A stretch of DNA of 64,000 bases from Myroides guanonis (GTDB taxonomy: Bacteria > Bacteroidota > Bacteroidia > Flavobacteriales > Flavobacteriaceae), in the NCBI RefSeq assembly GCF_900114085.1, contig NZ_FORU01000002.1, positions 294,308 through 358,307 of the forward strand, read 5' to 3'. The notes beneath the pieces were generated by a model. The model saw nothing but the letters and a program-made list of their open reading frames with translations, made no database searches and was not told the DNA's origin. A program made the translations under genes and the position numbers. Below, one piece after another: positions 37,520-47,496 of the stretch (positions are counted from its first letter, which is position 1; every line of letters starts with the position of its first letter).

Positions 37520-40333
37520 TTAAAAACTATAATAGACATTTGCAAAGAAATTCCTTCCGTATCCATAAAAGTACTTGTTCCCAAAAGAGCGAGTACCGCC
37601 AGCATAATCCTGTGAAACCTCTTTGTAATTTGCATTTCGACCTTGTTCGAATCCCCCTGTTTTATATTTCTTATCAAACACATTATTTATAGAAGCGAAA
37701 AAACCAATGATATTCCTATTAGGAAGTCTCCATGACTTTCCACCAGATAAATTAAACAATGTAAAATCCTGAAGTTTTTCTTGTTTCAGCAATGCCCTAA
37801 CCGATTCAGGAGTCATATCCTCATAAGGAAATTGGTCAGGGTCTTCAGCATTAATTGTAAACATGCTCGTTCTCATAATAGGTGAAACATCTAAATAATT
37901 ATCCGTCAAATAATTAACATTAGCACCCACCCACCAATATTGTGGGCTGCGATATTCTAAACCAAAAGAAGTAGCAACTTGTGGACCACCAGCAACTCTA
38001 TAATTTTTCAAGAACGATTGTCCGTAATCGACTGTTCTTTTCGCATTGTCAATACTCAAAACGATATTGGGATTGTTCGTATAAAATGACTGGCCGAAAG
38101 CAACATTACCAATGGCTTTCAGCGTTTGAGTAACCTGATACTCAGCCCCGAATTCCAAACCTAGATTGCGCTTTTCTACCCCAGTCAATATTTCTGCAAC
38201 AAAAGCATTCCCATTCAATAACAATTCTCCATCTTCATCGAGAATCCCCAAACCTTGAGCATAGAAAAAAGAAATCTCAGTAGCATTTTTAATTTCTGAA
38301 AAATACCCCGTTAAGCGGGCTTTAAGTTTTGGAGTACGCAAAATATAACTACCATCAACACTAAAAACAGTTTCACTATCTATACCATCAACCAAAGAGT
38401 TATTCATACGTGCATTTGCAAAAACATTCCGCAAATTAGGAGCTTGATTCATAAAAGCCACATTGGCATTCAACGCATGTCTACCCGTTAAGTAATAAGT
38501 TGCTCCCCCTTTAAAACCAAAATTATTAAAATCTATCTTCTCACTTTTTCCAAAGGAAGAATCTGGATAAATTCCATTTCGAAACAAACCATTTCGTTGA
38601 TAATTAGTGTAAGCTATGTTCTGACCTAAATAAAAAGCCACCCTGTCATATTTAAATTCAAACTGAGTAAATACATTAACAACATTAGCATCTAACTGAT
38701 AATTATATTTAAAAGTATCCCCCTCTTTCAATTTTCGATTAGGATGATTTAAATCGGTCTGTTGGTCTTGTCCAGAAGCAAACCTATCTAAATCCAAAAA
38801 GTAATCACTACCTAGCAAATCCAATATCTTACCAAAATTGGTAGAACTCAGATTAATATAATTAACACCAGAAACGAATGTTATCTGATCTGACAAAAGC
38901 GATTTAAAATTCGCATTAAAAGACAAAGTGTTATCATCCGTTCTATCTTCATACAACATGACAAGATTATCTTTCAAACCATTCTCATCAATACTTTCAC
39001 TGTTTTTTCTATAAATCTCATCCCAATCAATCTGACTGTTTTGCAAGAAAAACTCTCTCTGTGCATTTGCATATCCAATATATTCTGGAGTATTACCTAA
39101 GTAATTTCCATCCCTATCGTGATAAGTAGAATAGTAACTAGGAAGATTTTTATAATAAGTAGGGTCGGGATTATTGGTTCTGTTATAATTCAATCGGCTA
39201 TTACCAATTTTACCAAACTGATAGGCTAAACTAGAAGTCAAAGTACTCTTATCACTCATTTTCCAATAATGAGTTAGCATAAAAATAGGTTCTTCAAGTA
39301 CCTTTTCTCTAGAATTTCTCTTCTTGCCATCTTGCCATCCCCAATAAGAATTATACTTATATCCCATTAAATCAGCAACCTCATCGGTTAAAGGAGCACT
39401 TTTTCCGCGTTTGTTCTGAGCGTAAATTCCCGTAAAGTTCAAACTGTGATTTGCATTAAACTTCTTCTCAATAGCGATAAAAAAAGATTTCGCATCGTAA
39501 TCAGTCCCCTCAAAATGTCCTTCTTCTGCACCTCTATAAGAAGCAGAAAAAGCATAGGCCCATCCTTCGCTATTCATTCCAGAAGCATAAGTTGCCATTC
39601 CCCTAGCGCTGTAATTCGTATTCGCTGCTGAAGCAGAAACCCTACTACCTTTGCGGATATGAGAAGCCCTTGTTGAAATAGCTTGAGTACCTAGAATTCC
39701 ACCAAACGTATAATCTGAAGAAGAAGAACCCATTGAAAACTCTTGATTTCTAGTAACATCATTCAAACCACCCCAATTCCCCCACTGTGGTCTACCGTCA
39801 TAAACCTTATTCATAACGATTCCGTTAATCAAAGTCCGTCCATATTCATTGTCAAGTCCCCTTATTCTAAAACGAGCTTGCCCCCAGTTGAAAGCAGCCG
39901 CTTGTTGAAACACATCCCTAGTAGCTTGTAACAAACCAGAAGTTGTTTCAGAACCAGAATTGTCATCTCCTAGATCATTATCTGTTAAAGATATTAGATT
40001 CATTTGCGCTTCAGCCGAAAAATCCTCCTCCATCACAATCATTCCCAGGTTCACGTCTTGCTTATCCTCAACATTCACCACTAACCTTTTCGTAACATAT
40101 CCAGTGTATGTTAAGAGAAGATTATTTTTACTTTCTGAAGACTGAGGAATTGTAAATGTTCCATCTTCACCCGATAATGTCGACACATTACTACCTTGAA
40201 CCAATATCAATACTGCAACCAAAGGCTCTTGGCTTTTTGAATCAACAATTTGCCCTCTAATTTCTCTTCCTTCTTGTGCCCATAACCAAGGTGCAATCAA
40301 AATAGAAACTATACTAAATATAAATCTATTCAT
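37520..40333 (-). CDS. TonB-dependent receptor paired with the DUF5689 lipoprotein
   Basis: A 937-residue outer-membrane receptor: signal peptide ending LWAQ, a CarboxypepD_reg domain (about 22-110, SQEPLVAVLILVQGSNVSTL and LLTYTGYVTKRLVV), a plug (FRIRGLDNEYGRTLINGIVM, core RGLDNEYGRTLING) and a barrel ending in YYSF. The plug differs from the receptor at 10438, so the ligands should differ. It is the first gene of an operon with the DUF5689 lipoprotein and is transcribed divergently from a secreted endonuclease/phosphatase-fold enzyme. I infer uptake of a nucleic-acid or organophosphate product. Confidence 0.9.
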   Translation of the reverse strand: MNRFIFSIVSILIAPWLWAQEGREIRGQIVDSKSQEPLVAVLILVQGSNVSTLSGEDGTFTIPQSSESKNNLLLTYTGYVTKRLVVNVEDKQDVNLGMIVMEEDFSAEAQMNLISLTDNDLGDDNSGSETTSGLLQATRDVFQQAAAFNWGQARFRIRGLDNEYGRTLINGIVMNKVYDGRPQWGNWGGLNDVTRNQEFSMGSSSSDYTFGGILGTQAISTRASHIRKGSRVSASAANTNYSARGMATYASGMNSEGWAYAFSASYRGAEEGHFEGTDYDAKSFFIAIEKKFNANHSLNFTGIYAQNKRGKSAPLTDEVADLMGYKYNSYWGWQDGKKRNSREKVLEEPIFMLTHYWKMSDKSTLTSSLAYQFGKIGNSRLNYNRTNNPDPTYYKNLPSYYSTYHDRDGNYLGNTPEYIGYANAQREFFLQNSQIDWDEIYRKNSESIDENGLKDNLVMLYEDRTDDNTLSFNANFKSLLSDQITFVSGVNYINLSSTNFGKILDLLGSDYFLDLDRFASGQDQQTDLNHPNRKLKEGDTFKYNYQLDANVVNVFTQFEFKYDRVAFYLGQNIAYTNYQRNGLFRNGIYPDSSFGKSEKIDFNNFGFKGGATYYLTGRHALNANVAFMNQAPNLRNVFANARMNNSLVDGIDSETVFSVDGSYILRTPKLKARLTGYFSEIKNATEISFFYAQGLGILDEDGELLLNGNAFVAEILTGVEKRNLGLEFGAEYQVTQTLKAIGNVAFGQSFYTNNPNIVLSIDNAKRTVDYGQSFLKNYRVAGGPQVATSFGLEYRSPQYWWVGANVNYLTDNYLDVSPIMRTSMFTINAEDPDQFPYEDMTPESVRALLKQEKLQDFTLFNLSGGKSWRLPNRNIIGFFASINNVFDKKYKTGGFEQGRNANYKEVSQDYAGGTRSFGNKYFYGYGRNFFANVYYSF

Positions 40334-40465
40334 AAATAAAGGTTAATTAATGTTATCAACTTACCATTCCAAATATTATATTATGTATAAATATAGCTAA
40401 ATTTATTATAAAATACTATATTTATACTTAATCAATACGTTTTAATAACATAAAGCCTAGATTTC
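40334..40465. promoter_or_regulatory. Divergent promoter region
   Basis: A 132-bp, extremely AT-rich gap between the TonB receptor (minus) and the secreted nuclease-fold enzyme (plus). Boxes close to TAnnTTTG (for example CTATATTTAT) occur, but none is a full match. One shared regulator for both transcripts is plausible. Confidence 0.4.
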
Positions 40466-41530
40466 ATGAAAGACTCAAAATTCTTATACTTGCTCATTTT
40501 CGTTTTATTCTATGCGGTTAACCACTCACAAGAAAGGAAATTCCAAATCCATACAATTGCCTTTTACAATGTGGAAAACTTATTTGACACCATACGAGAT
40601 CCCAATATCTATGATGAAGAATGGACTCCAAAAGGAGCTCAAAGTTGGACCTCTGAAAAATATTCCGAAAAAATAAACAACCTGTCTCTGGTAATATCCC
40701 AAATAGGAACAGAAGAAAATAAAAATGCCCCAACTCTATTAGGAATATCAGAAGTAGAAAACAGAAATGTATTAGAAGATTTGACAAATAGCAAACAATT
40801 AAAAAAGTTTGATTATGGGATTGTACATTTCGAATCACCCGACAAAAGAGGAATAGACGTAGGATTACTCTATCAGAAAAAACACTTTACTCCAGTTCAC
40901 ACCTCTTCACATCCATTATATATATACGACCAATCTAAAACCAACAAACACACGGGTAAAAAAGGAGTAAGAGTATATACGAGAGACCAATTGTTAGTTT
41001 CAGGACTTTTAGATGGAGAAGAAATACACATACTAGTAAACCATTGGCCATCTAGGTCAGGCGGAGAAAAGAGAAGTAGCCCATTCAGAGAAGCAGCTGC
41101 GGCATTAAACAAAAAAATAATAGACTCTCTTTATTCATTACAACCAGATGCTAAGATAATTACAATGGGAGACATGAATGACGGTCCTTACAACAAGAGT
41201 ATTAAAAAAGTATTAGGAGCTGTTGGAGACAAAGAAAAAGTTGAACCATTAGGAATTTACAACCCCATGGAACAAATGGCAAAAGACGGACAAGGAACAT
41301 TAGCCTACAGAGATGCATGGGATATCTTTGACCAAATAATGCTTTCAGAACCCTTACTAAGAAAAGAATACGATTCCTTTCGTTTTTGGAAAGCAAGAAT
41401 TTTCAGAAAACCATTTATGGTAGCCACAACAGGAGCCTATAAAGGATATCCATTGAGAAACACCAATGGAGAAGTCGGATATAGCGACCACTTTCCAGTG
41501 TATGTATATTTAATTAAGGAGCTTCAATAG
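40466..41530 (+). CDS. Secreted endonuclease/exonuclease/phosphatase-family enzyme
   Basis: A 354-residue protein with an N-terminal signal (FYAVNHSQ). The fold signature is clear: AFYNVENLFDT near residue 32 (metal-site Asn and Glu), LLGISEVENRNV (catalytic Glu region), VNHWPSRSGG (His/Trp/Pro loop), ITMGDMNDGPYN (Asp/Asn pair) and YSDHFPVYVYL (final Asp-His). It is a Mg-dependent phosphodiesterase acting on nucleic acids or related phosphodiesters outside the cytoplasm. Divergent from the TonB/DUF5689 operon. Confidence 0.88.
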   Translation: MKDSKFLYLLIFVLFYAVNHSQERKFQIHTIAFYNVENLFDTIRDPNIYDEEWTPKGAQSWTSEKYSEKINNLSLVISQIGTEENKNAPTLLGISEVENRNVLEDLTNSKQLKKFDYGIVHFESPDKRGIDVGLLYQKKHFTPVHTSSHPLYIYDQSKTNKHTGKKGVRVYTRDQLLVSGLLDGEEIHILVNHWPSRSGGEKRSSPFREAAAALNKKIIDSLYSLQPDAKIITMGDMNDGPYNKSIKKVLGAVGDKEKVEPLGIYNPMEQMAKDGQGTLAYRDAWDIFDQIMLSEPLLRKEYDSFRFWKARIFRKPFMVATTGAYKGYPLRNTNGEVGYSDHFPVYVYLIKELQ

Positions 41531-41542
41531 CACGATAAAACC

Positions 41543-41574
41543 AAAAGGGCTGTCTCGTGAAAGACAACCCTTTT
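41543..41574. terminator. Bidirectional terminator
   Basis: Stem of 13 positions with one mismatch (41543-41555 with 41562-41574, AAAAGGGCTGTCT), loop 6 nt, between two convergent genes. Confidence 0.8.
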
Positions 41575-41603
41575 AACTATATAACAAACTATTTATTCTT
41601 TAA

Positions 41604-43151
41604 TTAGAAGTCAAAAGTAATACCCTGAGCCAATGGAAGCGCTGTTCCATAATTAATAGTATTAGTTTGTCTTCTCATATAGGCCTTCCAAGCATCTGAA
41701 CCAGATTCTCTTCCGCCTCCTGTTTCTTTCTCTCCTCCAAAAGCACCCCCAATTTCAGCACCTGATGTTCCGATATTTACATTTGCAATACCACAATCAG
41801 AACCCGCTTGAGACAAGAACAACTCCATTTCTCTCATATTGGTTGTAAAAATAGAAGAAGACAATCCTTGAGGAACACCATTTTGCATTGCAATAGCCTC
41901 CTCAATTGTACTGTATTTCATCACATACAAAATTGGCGCAAACGTTTCATCTTGGATAATTTGAAATTCGTTCTTTCCTTCAATAATACAAGGTTTCACA
42001 TAACATCCACTTTCATAACCACTTCCTTCAAGAACACCACCTTCAACAATCACTTTACCACCTTCTTGTTTCGCTTTCTCAATAGCATTCAAGTAATCTT
42101 GAACAGCCCCTTTATCGATCAAAGGTCCAACGTGATTAGCAGCATCCAAAGGATTTCCAATTTTCAATTGAGCATATGCCTTTTGTAAAACATCGATCGT
42201 TTTATCGTACACACTTTCATGAATGATTAAACGTCGGGTAGAAGTACAACGTTGTCCAGCTGTTCCAACAGCGCCAAACACCGCTCCAACCAATACCATA
42301 TTGATATCAGCATGTTCAGAAACAATAATTGCATTATTACCACCAAGCTCTAGAATAGTATTTCCGAAACGCTCTGCAACTGTTTTAGAAACATGACGTC
42401 CAATTCTAGTAGAACCAGTAAAGGAAACTAGAGGAATACGAGGATCCGTATTAATTAAATCACCACAAGCATTTCCAATAACTAAATTGCAAACCCCTTC
42501 AGGTATATTATTCTCTTTAAAAACTTTTGCTACAATATTTTGACATGCAACACCACACAATGGTGTTTTAGAACTAGGTTTCCAAATACATACATCCCCA
42601 CAAACCCAAGCCAACATAGTATTCCAACTCCAAACAGCCACTGGGAAGTTAAAAGCAGAAATAATACCAACAACACCATAAGGATGCCATTGCTCATACA
42701 TTCTGTGTTCTGGTCTTTCAGAATGCATCGTTAAACCATATAATTGTCGAGATAAACCAACAGCAAAATCACAGATATCTATCATCTCTTGAACCTCACC
42801 AAGTCCCTCTTGTAAACTTTTTCCCATTTCATAAGAAACAAGTTTTCCAAGATATTGTTTGTTCTTGCGAAGTTCATCGCCAATTTGTCGAACTATCTCT
42901 CCTCTTTTAGGAGCGGGAACCATCCTCCAAGTCTTAAAAGCCTCAGCAGCTGTTTCCATAGCTTTTTGATAATCCTCAGCCGTAGAAGCCCTAACCTTAC
43001 CAATTAACTGTCCATCTACCGGTGAATATGATTCGATAATTGCTCCATTTGAAAAGGAAACACAGCCAGTTGATGTGCCATTATTAATTTCTTGAAGTCC
43101 TAATTTTTGAAATGCTTCTTGAATTCCATAAAGGTCGTTTTCTCTTGTCAT
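41604..43151 (-). CDS. Aldehyde dehydrogenase, ALDH7 (antiquitin/AmaB) type
   Basis: A 515-residue NAD-dependent enzyme. Catalytic Cys302 (GTAGQRCTSTRR), general base Glu268 (ELGGNN) and Asn169 (AFNFPVAVW) are all present. The C-terminus GGAFGGEKETGGGRESGSDAWK (core TGGGRESGSDAWKAY) is characteristic of ALDH7, which oxidises alpha-aminoadipic semialdehyde or piperideine-6-carboxylate in lysine breakdown. Because it sits 68 nt after 3-hydroxyanthranilate dioxygenase, a semialdehyde from tryptophan breakdown is an alternative substrate. Confidence 0.9.
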   Translation of the reverse strand: MTRENDLYGIQEAFQKLGLQEINNGTSTGCVSFSNGAIIESYSPVDGQLIGKVRASTAEDYQKAMETAAEAFKTWRMVPAPKRGEIVRQIGDELRKNKQYLGKLVSYEMGKSLQEGLGEVQEMIDICDFAVGLSRQLYGLTMHSERPEHRMYEQWHPYGVVGIISAFNFPVAVWSWNTMLAWVCGDVCIWKPSSKTPLCGVACQNIVAKVFKENNIPEGVCNLVIGNACGDLINTDPRIPLVSFTGSTRIGRHVSKTVAERFGNTILELGGNNAIIVSEHADINMVLVGAVFGAVGTAGQRCTSTRRLIIHESVYDKTIDVLQKAYAQLKIGNPLDAANHVGPLIDKGAVQDYLNAIEKAKQEGGKVIVEGGVLEGSGYESGCYVKPCIIEGKNEFQIIQDETFAPILYVMKYSTIEEAIAMQNGVPQGLSSSIFTTNMREMELFLSQAGSDCGIANVNIGTSGAEIGGAFGGEKETGGGRESGSDAWKAYMRRQTNTINYGTALPLAQGITFDF

Positions 43152-43219
43152 TATAATTTCTTACTAGTTGTTGATTGATTAGTAAGCAATCTACAAAAAA
43201 TATTTCGTAGAATTATTTT

Positions 43220-43753
43220 TTACTTAACAAATCTATCATCCGTCTCCATGACAGAACCACAACACTTACAAGTCCTTAATTCCAAAGAGTTATAAAAATC
43301 AGAAAAGTGCGGCAAGAAATCAGTTTCGATATTTTCTAACACGAAATACACCTCATACAACTTGTTATTACACGCATCGCAATACCACATTAAACCATCC
43401 TTAGCACCTGCCTTTTTTCTTTTGATTTCAACCACTAGTCCCACCGAATGCTCTGTACGTACTGGTGAATGAGGAGTCCTTGCAGGTAGCAAGTAAATAT
43501 CTCCTGCATTAAGAGTAATACGCTCTCTTTTTCCATCTTCTTGAATATCGATATGAATGGTTCCTTCTAACTGAAAAAACAACTCTTCTGACTCATTAAA
43601 ATGAAAATCTTTGCGGGCATTTGGTCCACCCACAACCATAACAATATAATCTGAAGACTCAGAATAAATGTTTTTATTATTAACAGGTGGTTTCAACAAA
43701 TGCTTGTTTTCTTCCACCCATTGAAAAAGATTAAAACTTTTTTGACTGCCCAT
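43220..43753 (-). CDS. nbaC: 3-Hydroxyanthranilate 3,4-dioxygenase
   Basis: A 177-residue cupin that opens 3-hydroxyanthranilate toward quinolinate (NAD synthesis) or 2-aminomuconate. The cupin iron site is in RKDFHFNESEELFFQLEG (His and Glu), with a later His in LPARTPHSPVR. A rubredoxin-like second metal site is present as CDAC near residue 125 and CKCC near residue 163, which is typical of the bacterial enzyme. With the tryptophan dioxygenase at 16242-17174 it indicates an active kynurenine route. Confidence 0.95.
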   Translation of the reverse strand: MGSQKSFNLFQWVEENKHLLKPPVNNKNIYSESSDYIVMVVGGPNARKDFHFNESEELFFQLEGTIHIDIQEDGKRERITLNAGDIYLLPARTPHSPVRTEHSVGLVVEIKRKKAGAKDGLMWYCDACNNKLYEVYFVLENIETDFLPHFSDFYNSLELRTCKCCGSVMETDDRFVK

Positions 43754-43764
43754 GCTTTGATTGT

Positions 43765-45045
43765 TTAATTACTACCACTTAACCAACTTTGAGGATTGTG
43801 AATAGTAGTATTGTGAGATAATAAAAATTTCAAAACAGTCTGTCCACTAGCATTCGTATTAACAACACCAATCTCCTGTTTTAAAGTTACCTTATCTCCC
43901 TTTTTCACATATACATCACTTAAATTCTGATACACTGTAATATAATCTCCGTGCTGAATTAAAACAGCCTTATTATTTCCAGACAATACCTGCACTTGCA
44001 GAACCTCACCTTGAAACACCGATCTCGCTCTTGTTCCAACAACAGTACTTATTTCAACACCACTATTGTGAATTGTTAAATGCTTTTGAACGGGATGAGG
44101 CTGATCTCCGTATCGCAAGGATATATACCCTTTGCTAACAGGCCACGGCAATCTACCTTGATTAGCTTTAAAACTATTTGCAACAACCTTGCCCTCTGGA
44201 GTTAGTTCAAAAACAGCCGTATTAGAACCCTTAGAAGATTCCACTACCTTTTCACCCGTTTTTTTCCCAGCTGCCTTAGCTGCCGCTTCCCTAGCTTCTC
44301 TTGCTTTTCTATTCGCTTCAGCGATAGCTTCCCTAATCAACTGTTGAATCTGTTTATCAATCGCCGCTGTTTCGGTGCGTTTCTTTTTAATTTGATCGTT
44401 ATATTTTCTTTGATCTTTTTGAATCAAAGCCATAAGACCTTGTTGTTTTGTTCTCTCAGCCTCTAAGTTTTTCTTCTGAACTTCAGCCTCTCTCAACAAA
44501 ACATTTTGCCTAACCTTTTTCTCCTCTAGACTTTTGATAACCACAGCCAAAGCATCCGATTTTTCTCGAACCTCATCACCTTGTTTCTTTCTATAATTAG
44601 CATATTGTTTCATGTATTGAACACGCTTATACGCTTGTGCAAAGTTTTCAGATGACAATACAAACATGATTCTACTTTGACTAGATCTGCTTTTATAGCT
44701 TTTCACAATCGTTTTCGCATAGTCTTCTTTAAGAGCTTTCAACTCCTTTTCCAACACCGCTACTTCCGCTTGATTTTTCTCAACATCTCTATTAATTAAA
44801 GCAATTTGCTGTTGCCCATTGCGAATTAAATCTTGTGATAATTTAATCTTGTGATTTTGGTCTTGTATTTCAGAAAGTACATTACGTTCCTTTGTCTTCT
44901 CTGTTTTCAGCAACTGTTGAACAGCCTTAATTTCAGTAAGAATTTGTTCCTTTTTGCGCTCTAAGTTACGCTGTTTATCAGTCGTCTGAGACCACATGGG
45001 AGCTCCGATTAAAACAAGTATAAGAAGATAGTAAATTCGCTGCAT
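43765..45045 (-). CDS. EnvC-like murein hydrolase activator with a degenerate LytM domain
   Basis: A 426-residue protein: signal peptide ending PMWSQ, long coiled coil (about 24-250), Ala/Lys-rich linker, and a C-terminal LytM fold (about 300-420). The metal residues are substituted: Asn327 in place of the first His, Glu331 in place of Asp, and Asn374 in place of the last His (YQNLS). His365 remains. That pattern is typical of EnvC/NlpD proteins that activate amidases instead of cutting murein. It acts in the periplasm at division. It lies between the DUF4292 lipoprotein and 3-HAA dioxygenase genes. Confidence 0.9.
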   Translation of the reverse strand: MQRIYYLLILVLIGAPMWSQTTDKQRNLERKKEQILTEIKAVQQLLKTEKTKERNVLSEIQDQNHKIKLSQDLIRNGQQQIALINRDVEKNQAEVAVLEKELKALKEDYAKTIVKSYKSRSSQSRIMFVLSSENFAQAYKRVQYMKQYANYRKKQGDEVREKSDALAVVIKSLEEKKVRQNVLLREAEVQKKNLEAERTKQQGLMALIQKDQRKYNDQIKKKRTETAAIDKQIQQLIREAIAEANRKAREAREAAAKAAGKKTGEKVVESSKGSNTAVFELTPEGKVVANSFKANQGRLPWPVSKGYISLRYGDQPHPVQKHLTIHNSGVEISTVVGTRARSVFQGEVLQVQVLSGNNKAVLIQHGDYITVYQNLSDVYVKKGDKVTLKQEIGVVNTNASGQTVLKFLLSHNTTIHNPQSWLSGSN

Positions 45046-45065
45046 AATGAGGGGTAACTATAAAG

Positions 45066-45830
45066 TTAGTTAGTAATAATATTCTTAGAATTACTCGGAA
45101 TACTGAATGAAAAATTCAAATCCTCATCTAATGAAACCTTGTCATAACGAATTTTCAACTGTACGTTTTTGACCGATTTCGCTTCTATATGTATTTCTGA
45201 AGGTAGCATACTCTCACCAATTTTCTGATAAGTTGGGTAAGAAATAATCACACTTCTATTTTCGTTCTTTTGATTCAACTCCTCTTTTCTAAGCATAAAA
45301 TCATTATCCTCAAAATAATAAGTCTCTGTTATTTCTCGGTTATTTGAATGCTCTAGTTTGTGCAATCCCTCTTCGAGAGTCACTTTCATTCTTTCCTTCT
45401 CCAAACTATTAATTGCTTTTCCCAACAACAAATTCTGAACCTTATAAAAATCAAGATCCGTTCCTAGCCAGTTACTGAGAAAGTCAAAATCACCATCATA
45501 AAAACGGCTATTCAACTTTTCATAAAACTGAACACTAGTAGGAGTAAGCTGAATCTTCGCCATTGACAAACCAATCACCTTAATATTTATTAAAATGATT
45601 TCATCCTTTTTTATACGAATATCTAAACCAACATTTTGAGACTGCTTGCCATCATTATAATTAGCCGTTCCCCGTATAAATGAAGTAGAAAAGTTAGCAA
45701 TATTATCGTTGTGTGCATTGATAATTTCAACCACAGTCTTATCCTCAACAGTATTTTTTGTAGTTAGATCTGCTGTAGACTTACATCCAACAACCGACAG
45801 AACCAATAATAGCAATCCAAATCTCCTCAT
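45066..45830 (-). CDS. DUF4292 lipoprotein
   Basis: A 254-residue protein with lipobox LSVVGC (Cys16). The mature domain is beta-rich and resembles LolA/LolB-like or outer-membrane lipoprotein-sorting folds: FSTSFIRGTANYNDGKQSQN, IRIKKDEIILINIKVIGLSMAKIQLTP (core IGLSMAKIQLTP) and a C-terminal IRYDKVSLDEDLNFSFSIP strand. DUF4292 proteins in this phylum usually lie directly upstream of the EnvC-like gene, as here, with a gap of about 20 nt. A role in envelope biogenesis is likely. Confidence 0.85.
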   Translation of the reverse strand: MRRFGLLLLVLSVVGCKSTADLTTKNTVEDKTVVEIINAHNDNIANFSTSFIRGTANYNDGKQSQNVGLDIRIKKDEIILINIKVIGLSMAKIQLTPTSVQFYEKLNSRFYDGDFDFLSNWLGTDLDFYKVQNLLLGKAINSLEKERMKVTLEEGLHKLEHSNNREITETYYFEDNDFMLRKEELNQKNENRSVIISYPTYQKIGESMLPSEIHIEAKSVKNVQLKIRYDKVSLDEDLNFSFSIPSNSKNIITN

Positions 45831-45922
45831 AACACTTTTTTCTTATAGACTATCAAATACTGTTCCTAGTAGACAAGACAACTCTTCACAACCTTAAATC
45901 TATTCACTAAATTTGAAAAAGC

Positions 45923-46933
45923 TTATTCTAAAACAGAATAGTCACCGATACTAATCTGTGTGTGTTTTCCGTCATAAACAGCATGGTTACCAACCATAGC
46001 ATTATCTAGAACAGCATTCTTTATAACCGAATTTGTCTGTATTAAGCTGTTCTTTACAGTTGAGTTCTCAACAACAGTAGCATCTCCAATAGAAACGTTT
46101 GGTCCAACCGTAGAATTTCTCAATACGACGTTTTTCCCTATAAAACACGGCTCTATAATTTCGCTATTTTCAAGAACAACACTATTGTCAATCAATAATT
46201 CGTTATCCAGTTTAAGGAAATTCAGCATACGCGTATTGGTTTCAACTGTAACATTTTTATTTCCACAGTCCATCCATTCTTCCACTTTTCCTGGAACAAA
46301 GCGCAAGCCTTTTACCTTCATATTCTCCAAAGCGTCAGTAAGCTGATACTCTCCTCCTTTGATAATATTGTTATCTAACAAATACTCAAGTTCAGAACGC
46401 AACGTCTCACCACTTTTGAAATAATAAATTCCAATAATTGCCAAGTCAGAAACAAATTCCTTAGGTTTTTCAACAAAATCAACAATTTCATTAGCCTCGT
46501 TCAATTGAACAACACCAAACGCACTTGGATCCTCAACTTGTTTAACCCAAATAACACTATCAGCGTCCTTATCTAAATTAAAATCAGCTCTAAAAAGAGT
46601 ATCTGCATAAGCCACTACAACCGGTCCGCTAAGACTCTCTTTAGCACAAAGAATAGCATGAGCCGTTCCCAGAGCTTCGTTTTGATAACAAATAACTCCC
46701 TTAGCCCCTAATTTCTCAGCAATTGCAATTAAATCTTGTTCAACCTCTTTGCCAAAGCTCTCGTGAATAATAAATGCGATTTCATCTATAGAATCATTTA
46801 AAACCTTAGCTATATCTTCAACCAATCTATGTACAATAGGTTTACCAGCAATAGGAATAAGTGGTTTAGGAACCGTTAATGTATGTGGGCGTAATCTAGA
46901 ACCACGACCTGCCATTGGAACAATAATCTTCAT
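45923..46933 (-). CDS. Sugar-phosphate nucleotidyltransferase with a C-terminal left-handed beta helix
   Basis: A 336-residue enzyme. The N-terminal Rossmann domain starts with MAGRGSRLRPHTLTVPKPLIP, the nucleotide-binding signature (core GRGSRLRPHT and VPKPL). A middle Asp site is in VVAYADTLF. From about residue 245 there are hexapeptide repeats (ENSEIIEPCFIGKNVVL, core PCFIGKNVVLRNS) forming a beta helix. It makes an NDP-sugar for cell-surface polysaccharides; the sugar cannot be read. It lies directly after dut and a Wzx-like flippase gene. Confidence 0.88.
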   Translation of the reverse strand: MKIIVPMAGRGSRLRPHTLTVPKPLIPIAGKPIVHRLVEDIAKVLNDSIDEIAFIIHESFGKEVEQDLIAIAEKLGAKGVICYQNEALGTAHAILCAKESLSGPVVVAYADTLFRADFNLDKDADSVIWVKQVEDPSAFGVVQLNEANEIVDFVEKPKEFVSDLAIIGIYYFKSGETLRSELEYLLDNNIIKGGEYQLTDALENMKVKGLRFVPGKVEEWMDCGNKNVTVETNTRMLNFLKLDNELLIDNSVVLENSEIIEPCFIGKNVVLRNSTVGPNVSIGDATVVENSTVKNSLIQTNSVIKNAVLDNAMVGNHAVYDGKHTQISIGDYSVLE

Positions 46934-46951
46934 ATCTTTTTTCTCTTTTTC

Positions 46952-47389
46952 TTATTTAACACCAGTACTACCAAAGCCACCAGCTCCACGCTCCGTTTCA
47001 GATAGTATTTCTACACCTTCCCAACTAATTTGTTCAAACTTAGAAATTACCATCTGAGCAATACGCTCTCCGTTTTCAACGACAAAAGGTTCGTTAGAAA
47101 GATTAACTAAAATAATACCCAACTCTCCGCGATAATCCGCATCAATTGTACCAGGAGAATTCAATAATGTAATACCTTTTTTTGCAGCTAAACCACTTCT
47201 AGGTCTAATCTGTGCCTCATAACCTTCAGGTAACTCCATAAAAAGTCCCGTAGGAATAATAGCTCTTTCTAAACTTTTCAATGTAACAGGTGCATCAAGG
47301 TTTGCTCTTAAGTCCATCCCCGCAGATTGCGAAGTTTCATAATTAGGTAATGGATGTTGAGACTTATTTATAATTTTTACTCTAGTCAT
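46952..47389 (-). CDS. dut: dUTP diphosphatase
   Basis: A 145-residue trimeric enzyme that hydrolyses dUTP to dUMP, keeping uracil out of DNA. All five motifs are present: [42 protein letters not shown] and [13 protein letters not shown] 47389 gives the normal family length; the frame runs further upstream but without homology. It is followed 18 nt later by the nucleotidyltransferase gene. Confidence 0.96.
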   Translation of the reverse strand: MTRVKIINKSQHPLPNYETSQSAGMDLRANLDAPVTLKSLERAIIPTGLFMELPEGYEAQIRPRSGLAAKKGITLLNSPGTIDADYRGELGIILVNLSNEPFVVENGERIAQMVISKFEQISWEGVEILSETERGAGGFGSTGVK

Positions 47390-47496
47390 AATATTAAATA
47401 ATGAACACAAATATAAAAGATATAGTGTGGATAATGGAAAATTTAAAACAAAAAGTATACTAGTAAAATGGTGAACCCATCGACTTCGTTCCTAAA

